DNA from: an uncultured Oscillospiraceae bacterium
GTDB lineage: Bacteria > Bacillota > Clostridia > Oscillospirales > Oscillospiraceae
Length of the DNA stretch: 6,592 bases
Assembly (NCBI GenBank): GCA_934662925.1
Contig: CAKUKL010000082.1
Coordinates: forward strand, 1 to 6,592
Direction of reading: 5' to 3'
Shown: piece after piece, positions 5,855 to 6,592 of the stretch
Position numbering within the stretch: position 1 is the stretch's first letter
Layout of the letters: every line of letters starts with the position of its first letter
Notes under the pieces: model-generated
Told to the model about the DNA's origin: nothing
Database searches by the model: none
What the model saw: only the letters and a program-made list of their open reading frames with translations
Translations under genes and position numbers: made by a program

Positions 5855-6592
5855 CGGGCAAGATCGCCGTCATTTCCCGCGGCGAGACCAACTTCACGGA
5901 TAAGCAGACCATCGCTGCCAACAACGATGCCATCGCCTGCATCATCTACGACAATGTCGCCGGCGACCTCATCAACATTGCGGATGCGGGCAAGGTCCCC
6001 AACATCTTCGTCTCTCAGGAGAGCGGCAAGATCCTGGCCGACAACGCCGTCAACGGCGAGGGCACTCTGCGGGTCCCGGACGCCTCCGAGGCCACCTCTG
6101 TCCCCAGCGCTGTGGGCGGCCAGATGAGCTCCTTCTCCTCCTGGGGCGTTACCCCCGACCTGCAGCTCCAGCCCGATGTGGCTGCCCCCGGCGGCAACAT
6201 CTACTCCACCATCAACAACGGCAAGTATGCCTCCTACAGCGGTACCTCCATGGCCACCCCGCACATCGCGGGCATGTCCGCCCTGCTGCTGCAGGCCATG
6301 CGCGAGAAGTATGACCTGTCCGAAAGCAAGATGCATACCGTTGCAGAAGCGCTCATCATGAGCACCGCGGTCCCCGTTCTGGAAGAGAGCGGCATCCCCT
6401 ATTCTCCCCGCTGGCAGGGCGCCGGCTCGGCCAACGTCTACAACGCCATCGTCAGCCCCGTCTACCTGACGGCGGACAACGGCAAGGAGCAGACCCCGAA
6501 GGTCTCCCTCGGCGATAACGACGCCAAGACCGGCATCTACAGCTTCAGCTTCCAGCTGAACAACCTGACCAACAAGGCGCAGACCTACGACC
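5827..6592 (+). pseudogene. S8 protease continuation in the -1 frame (catalytic Ser part, runs off window)
   Basis: This frame is open from 5827 to the right edge (255 codons) and continues the protease begun at 4259. It completes the PA domain ([17 protein letters not shown] to [15 protein letters not shown]), then gives [19 protein letters not shown] and the catalytic Ser in [10 protein letters not shown] (codon 6247-6249; about residue 664 if the frame is repaired). The last part, [17 protein letters not shown] through LTNKAQTYD, resembles the Fn3-like domain following the catalytic domain in C5a peptidases. There is no ribosome site or good start at its beginning, so by itself it should not be translated. 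Base composition and codon use match the first part, and no further breaks are seen, so any loss is recent or is a sequencing error. The C-terminus lies outside the window, where further domains or SLH repeats could follow. Confidence 0.85.

Noticed and set aside
5825..5860. Programmed -1 ribosomal frameshift joining the two protease parts
   Set aside because: No slippery heptamer or evident downstream pseudoknot is seen, and secreted S8 proteases are not known for recoding; a missing A explains everything.

Overview
The window reads as chromosomal DNA of a GC-rich gut-type Clostridium relative (Bacillota, Clostridia, most like Oscillospiraceae). This rests on strong AGGAGG-type ribosome sites, a TTG start, S-layer-homology (SLH) surface proteins, a PlcR/Rgg-type regulator and an arginine deiminase. 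The family assignment is an inference from overall character, not a database match. All supported genes are on the + strand.

Layout: (1) 1-591 is the C-terminal half of arginine deiminase (ArcA), cut by the left window edge. (2) 592-1440 is about 850 bases without a convincing gene. It is packed with hairpins: at least two (probably four) copies of a two-hairpin repeat, a long near-perfect hairpin at 753-818, and a nested, multi-branched foldable element at about 855-1053. (3) 1523-2683 encodes a 386-residue regulator with an N-terminal XRE-type helix-turn-helix and C-terminal TPR-like helices, with its own promoter (1442-1470) and a textbook terminator (2689-2729). (4) 2730-3009 is a non-coding stretch holding a second cluster of perfect inverted repeats. 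(5) A strong extended -10 promoter (3010-3039) and a leader of roughly 110 bases precede a two-gene surface operon. Its first gene (3157-4239) encodes a secreted protein with a cohesin-like domain, an Asn-Pro repeat linker and three SLH domains. Nineteen bases later comes a large secreted subtilisin-family (S8) protease related to C5a peptidase/lactocepin (from 4259, running off the right edge).

The protease reading frame is broken near 5830 by what looks like one missing A. The Asp, His and oxyanion Asn lie in the first frame, while the catalytic Ser and the start of an Fn3-like domain lie in the -1 frame. Sequence quality on both sides is good, so this is either a recent inactivating mutation or a sequencing error.

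Functional reading: the SLH protein and the protease are probably co-expressed and placed at the cell surface. The TPR regulator upstream is a candidate, unproven controller of that operon. ArcA belongs to arginine fermentation, whose other genes would lie to the left of the window. The most unusual parts are the hairpin-rich intergenic region and the frameshift.
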